DNA from: Arthrobacter sp. MN05-02 | GTDB lineage: Bacteria > Actinomycetota > Actinomycetes > Actinomycetales > Micrococcaceae | Direction of reading: 5' to 3' | Assembly (NCBI GenBank): GCA_004001285.1 | Contig: AP018697.1 | Span: 806,001 to 870,000 of the forward strand | DNA: 64,000 bases | Made by a program: the position numbers and the translations under genes | Part shown: piece by piece, positions 60,930 through 64,000 of the stretch | Position numbering within the stretch: position 1 is the stretch's first letter | How the letters are laid out: every line of letters begins with the position of its first letter | Notes under the pieces: model-generated | Database searches by the model: none | Seen by the model: the letters and a program-made list of their open reading frames with translations, nothing else | What the model was told of the DNA's origin: nothing

Positions 60930-61597
60930 TCAGTCGGTGCTGATCTGCCGGCGGAAGGTGTCCCGTCGGGCATGGAGGTCCCAGAGCACGCCGGCGAGGA
61001 CAGCCGGGTCCTTCTCCGGGTCGCCCTCGATGATGCGGCCACCGATGATGAGCTGCGAGACGTGGATCCCCCCTCCTCGCCGAGCACCTCGTGCAGCAGC
61101 TGGACGTAGGCCGCCTGGCCCGCGAAGGCCACCGAGGTGCCGGTGACACCCCGGCCGGGCTTGACCGCGGACCCTCCGTTGACGAAGAGGATGGTGCCGC
61201 GGTTCTCACCGAGGAACCTCATGCCGGGCAGTACCTGATGCACCGCCGCGACGGGGCCGTAGATGGAGAACTCCACCGGGCCCCTGAGGTCGGCCGGCGT
61301 CGTCTCGAGGACGGGCCGCATGAAGTCCTTCTGCGGCAGGGGGCTGTACTGCAGTACCTCGATGGGGCCGAGTGTCTCGGTGGCGGCCTCCAGGGCGGCG
61401 GCGATGGATTCGGGGTTCCGGACGTCCGCCGCGAAACCGCGCGCTCGGATGCCTTCCCTGCCGAGGTCCTCGGCGAGGGCGTCCACCTTGCCCTGGCTCC
61501 GGGAGATGAGGGCCACGGAGAAGCCTTCCGCTCCGAAACGCCGTGCCACAGCGGCTCCGAGGCCGCGTCCTGCTCCGATGATCGCGAGAGTTGTCAT
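60930..61597 (-). pseudogene. SDR-family oxidoreductase, frameshifted
   Basis: ATG 61597. Cofactor motif LAIIGAGRGLGAAVARRFG, then FAADVRNPESIAAALE and FVNGGSAVKPG with the usual Ser. The position of YxxxK reads AAYVQLLHEV: Tyr kept, Lys absent. A length change at the C6 run 61068-61073 breaks the frame after VLGEEG; VSQLIIGGRIIEGDPEKDPAVLAGVLWDLHARRDTFRRQ continues in another frame. About 222 residues. Lack of the catalytic Lys suggests a divergent, perhaps non-oxidoreductase SDR. It lies 52 bases downstream of the ROK regulator gene. Confidence 0.78.
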
Positions 61598-61649
61598 ACT
61601 CCGTGCAAGAACCCGGGCGGCTGCATAATTCCGACGGGCGCAGATCTCC

Positions 61650-62789
61650 TCAGCGCAGTGTCCCGAGGATGGTGCGCTGGATGACGACGGCGGCAGCCCC
61701 GCGGGCCCACTGGGCGAAGTCCGACGGCTGGCGACTCAGCCGGATGGGCGCCGCTTCCGGGTCGCGGTGGTAGTCGATCGATGCCCGCAGGGCCTCGGAG
61801 GCGACATCCGCCAGTTCCATGCCCTCACCGGACAGCACGACGAGCTCCACCATCGTCAGGTTCGCGACAGCCGACACCAGGAGGCCCAGCGCCTCGCCCG
61901 CCGCGCGGACGACGGCGGCAGCCACGGGGTGGTCCTCGCTCGCGAGCCCGAGGATCTCGTCATAGGTCCGCTGCTCGCCGGTGGAGGCGGCGAACTGGGA
62001 GCAGATGGCGGGGATGGTCAGCACGGCGGAGGAGCATCCGCGGTGGCCCTCCATGCACCGTGGCCCGGCGGGGTCGAGCGGATAGTGCCCCACGAGGCCG
62101 AGCCCGGCATCGGGCGGTGAGATGACGACGTCGTTGATCACCAGCCCGTAACCCACTCCGGCGCCGACCGTGAGGACGGCGAAGTCCTTCTCCCCGCGCC
62201 CCGCGCCGAACCACTGCTCCGCGATCGTGAGGGCCACTACGTCGTTCTCGACGGCGACGGGCAGCCCGGTCCGCTCCTGCACGAGTGCGGCGAGGGGCAC
62301 GTCGCGCCACCCGAGGAACGGGGCACGCAGCACCCTCGCACCGGCGTCCACCTTGCCGCCGATGCTGATGCCGATACCACTGAATCCCGCAAGGGGCCCG
62401 AGGCCGGCCACGGCGTCGACGATGGCGTCGATCACCTCCCCGACGGCGTGGCCGGGCAGCGCCGCCTCGCTCGACCCGACGACGTCGGCCCTGAGGTTCG
62501 TGGCGACCGCGGCAGCGGTGTCGCCGGTCAGTTTGACGCCCACGAACCGGTGCGCGTCCGGGCTGACCTCGAGGGGGCGGACGGGCCTCCCGATGGCGGC
62601 GGCCGCGACCTCGTCCGACTCCCGGAGGACGCCCGCGTCGAGGAGGGGCTTGCTCAGCCGCGTGAGACTGGCGACCGACAGGCCGAGACGGGCCGCGAGA
62701 TCGGCACGGGAGATGGGTCCGCGGATGAGGACTTCGCGCGCGAGCGCCCGGGCCGGGCTGGAGGGTGCGAGCGAGGTGACCGCGTCCAT
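61650..62789 (-). CDS. ROK-family transcriptional regulator
   Basis: 379 residues from the ATG at 62789. N-terminal winged HTH (SRADLAARLGLSVASLTRLSKPLLDAGVL, about 25-55) and a ROK sugar-kinase-like domain: FSGIGISIGGKVDAG, VENDVVALTIAEQWFG, GAGVGYGLVINDVVISPPDAGLGLVGHYPLDP. The zinc loop reads RCMEGHRGCSSA, with two cysteines where ROK regulators often have C-x-C-G-x3-C; zinc binding may be altered. Divergent from a sugar-binding protein gene, which it probably controls. Confidence 0.85.
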   Translation of the reverse strand: MDAVTSLAPSSPARALAREVLIRGPISRADLAARLGLSVASLTRLSKPLLDAGVLRESDEVAAAAIGRPVRPLEVSPDAHRFVGVKLTGDTAAAVATNLRADVVGSSEAALPGHAVGEVIDAIVDAVAGLGPLAGFSGIGISIGGKVDAGARVLRAPFLGWRDVPLAALVQERTGLPVAVENDVVALTIAEQWFGAGRGEKDFAVLTVGAGVGYGLVINDVVISPPDAGLGLVGHYPLDPAGPRCMEGHRGCSSAVLTIPAICSQFAASTGEQRTYDEILGLASEDHPVAAAVVRAAGEALGLLVSAVANLTMVELVVLSGEGMELADVASEALRASIDYHRDPEAAPIRLSRQPSDFAQWARGAAAVVIQRTILGTLR

Positions 62790-62895
62790 GATGTTCCATT
62801 CGCAGGGGGTACTTATTTTCAGACTATCGCTAATGGATGGGCTTTTCGGCGCCGATGCTCCGGGAGGCGCTCCAAATGGCCGGGGAAATTGATGG

Positions 62896-62928
62896 TTGAC
62901 ACCGCTCTTATTTCTGTCGTAAAAATAA
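62896..62928 (+). promoter_or_regulatory. Promoter with inverted repeat for the second sugar importer
   Basis: TTGACA at 62896-62901, a TAAAAA-like -10 about 18 bases on, and within the spacer an inverted repeat TTATTT/AAATAA (62908-62913, 62923-62928), a suitable operator for the adjacent ROK regulator. The A/T-rich patch stands out from its surroundings. Confidence 0.55.
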
Positions 62929-62994
62929 CCGGTGCCCGGTTCGACACGGACGTGGACACGGCACGCCATCACACAGCACGAAGGAGAGCCCGTT

Positions 62995-64000
62995 GTGAAG
63001 CTTCCCCACGGCCGCGCGAGGCGCGTCGTCCGATGCGCGGCAGGAGCGGCGGCCCTCACGCTGGTCCTCCCGGGATGCGCAGCCCAGGACGACGTCGTCA
63101 CGCTCGACTTCTTCCAGTTCAAACCCGAAGCGGTAGCGAACTTCAGCGCCATCATCGACGAGTTCGAGACCGCGAACCCGGGCATCCGTGTGGTGCAGAA
63201 CCACGTGCCGGACGCGGATACCGCCATCCGCACCCTCCTGGTCAAGGACAAGACCCCCGATGTCCTCACCCTCAACGGCAACGGGCGCTACGGCGACCTC
63301 GCCACGGCCTGTGTCTTCGCGGACCTCTCGGACCTGCCCGTCGTCGAGCAGGTCCGGCCGGCGGTCAGCGACATCATCCGCGACCTCGGATCCTGCGGCG
63401 ACGAGGTGAACGCGGTCCCGTTCTCGAGCAATGCGAGCGGCATCCTGTACAACAGGGACCTCTTCGAGCAGCACGGCGTCGAGGTGCCCACCACCTGGGA
63501 CGAACTGCTGGAGGCGGCGCGGACCTTCGAGGCCGCCGGCGTCACGCCCTTCTACACCACGATCAAGGACGCCTGGACGGTGGGTCCCGCCTTCGTGAAC
63601 CTCGGCGGCGCGCTCCAGCCGGACGACTTCTTCGACCGGCTCCGCGCCGAGGGGCCGGATGTCGCTTCCGGTGAGGTGTCCTTCTCCAAGGACTACCCGG
63701 AAGCGGTGGAGAAGCTGACGGCGCTCTACGCGTTCGGCCAGGACGACGCCGCCGGCCGGGACTACAACGCCGGGAACGCCGCCTTCGCGACGGGGGAGTC
63801 CGCGATGTACCTGCAGGGCAGCTACGCCATCCCCGCGATCCGGGCCGTCAACCCCGACGTGAACATCGGTTCCTTCCCCTATCCGGCGACCAACTCCCCG
63901 GAGGACACCGTCGTCGTGTCCGGCGTCGACGTCGGTGTGTCCATCGGACGGGACACGGACCATCCGGAGGAGGCGAGGAGGTTCGTCGAGTTCCTGATGT
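62995..64000 (+). CDS. Sugar ABC transporter substrate-binding lipoprotein (5' part)
   Basis: GTG start with AAGGAG eight bases upstream; the gene runs off the window after about 335 residues. Lipobox LPGC (Cys27) after an Arg-rich signal peptide. Family 1 binding fold: VVTLDFFQFKPEAVANFSAIIDEFETANPGIRVV, DVLTLNGNGRYGDLATACVF, NAVPFSSNASGILYNRDLFEQHGVEVPTTWDELL and FATGESAMYLQGSYAIPAI. The last is the typical MxxxG-x-W/Y loop of oligosaccharide-binding proteins. Its own permeases probably lie beyond the edge. Ligand not predictable. Confidence 0.87.
   Translation, partial: MKLPHGRARRVVRCAAGAAALTLVLPGCAAQDDVVTLDFFQFKPEAVANFSAIIDEFETANPGIRVVQNHVPDADTAIRTLLVKDKTPDVLTLNGNGRYGDLATACVFADLSDLPVVEQVRPAVSDIIRDLGSCGDEVNAVPFSSNASGILYNRDLFEQHGVEVPTTWDELLEAARTFEAAGVTPFYTTIKDAWTVGPAFVNLGGALQPDDFFDRLRAEGPDVASGEVSFSKDYPEAVEKLTALYAFGQDDAAGRDYNAGNAAFATGESAMYLQGSYAIPAIRAVNPDVNIGSFPYPATNSPEDTVVVSGVDVGVSIGRDTDHPEEARRFVEFLM

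Noticed and set aside
1-64000. tRNA, rRNA, riboswitch, CRISPR or prophage regions
   Set aside because: I looked for conserved tRNA arms, rRNA blocks, repeat-spacer arrays and phage structural genes and saw none; a covariance-model scan would be needed to exclude small RNAs.

Overview
The window is high-GC actinobacterial DNA, most likely from a soil or surface Micrococcaceae (Arthrobacter-like). The signs are GTG/TTG starts, GTGA/ATGA overlaps, PucR/LacI/ROK/TetR regulators beside small catabolic operons, a DtxR/IdeR-type iron box, excalibur-domain surface proteins and hairpin terminators without long T-tracts. This assignment is inferred from gene content; no rRNA or tRNA gene was seen.

Layout. 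1-4460: an SRPBCC fragment, a GlcG/HbpS-like protein, and a kinase/aldolase operon (class II aldolase, HAD phosphatase, DhaL, DhaK). 4600-6000: an A+T-richer island with a four-helix membrane protein and a 48-residue zinc-ribbon microprotein. 6020-10080: secreted or anchored enzymes (ARB_07466/M15-like protein, lipoprotein thermonuclease, frameshifted HNH/excalibur nuclease). 10250-17200: two convergent M20 hydrolases and an amidohydrolase/MHS-transporter operon facing a PucR regulator. 17260-20790: haem peroxidase, cupin and a secreted protein. 20900-27640: a LacI repressor with two clear operators facing a scavenging operon (carbamoylase-type hydrolase, DUF5058 and a partner membrane protein, M20D amidohydrolase, amidase). 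27660-29740: two NERD proteins. 29995-36452: an iron-box-controlled ferric ABC importer whose last, translationally coupled gene encodes one chain with an adenylation domain, a carrier domain and a membrane acyltransferase. 36550-39590: an ABC-2 exporter with a LolA-like lipoprotein. 39762-41201: an intact IS3-family element inserted in the loop of a terminator hairpin. 41230-48070: small stress, copper and membrane proteins, a ScyD-like protein, an XRE regulator and a TetR/MFS pair with a 45-bp palindrome. 48300-53080: MHS transporter, mmsB, mmsA and a related dehydrogenase. 53160-60905: a probable fructosamine (Amadori compound) locus with FAD oxidase, LacI repressor, PfkB kinase, SIS deglycase and a sugar ABC importer, tied together by TGANACCGGTNTCA-type operators. 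60930-64000: an SDR, a ROK regulator and the start of a second sugar ABC importer.

The genes fit a scavenger of small organic nitrogen and carbon compounds: amidases and N-carbamoyl or N-acyl hydrolases with dedicated transporters, Amadori sugars, ketoses, and valine/methylmalonate-semialdehyde metabolism.

Sequence quality matters. Nine genes here are split by frameshifts, almost all of them one extra G or C in a homopolymer with a perfect family match on both sides. Most are probably base-calling or assembly errors, not true pseudogenes. They are listed as pseudogene because that is what the given sequence shows. A separate in-frame TGA in an MHS transporter is a substitution and may be real.

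Most unusual: the adenylation-carrier-acyltransferase protein inside an iron-regulated ferric ABC operon, which resembles a Dlt system compressed into one polypeptide.
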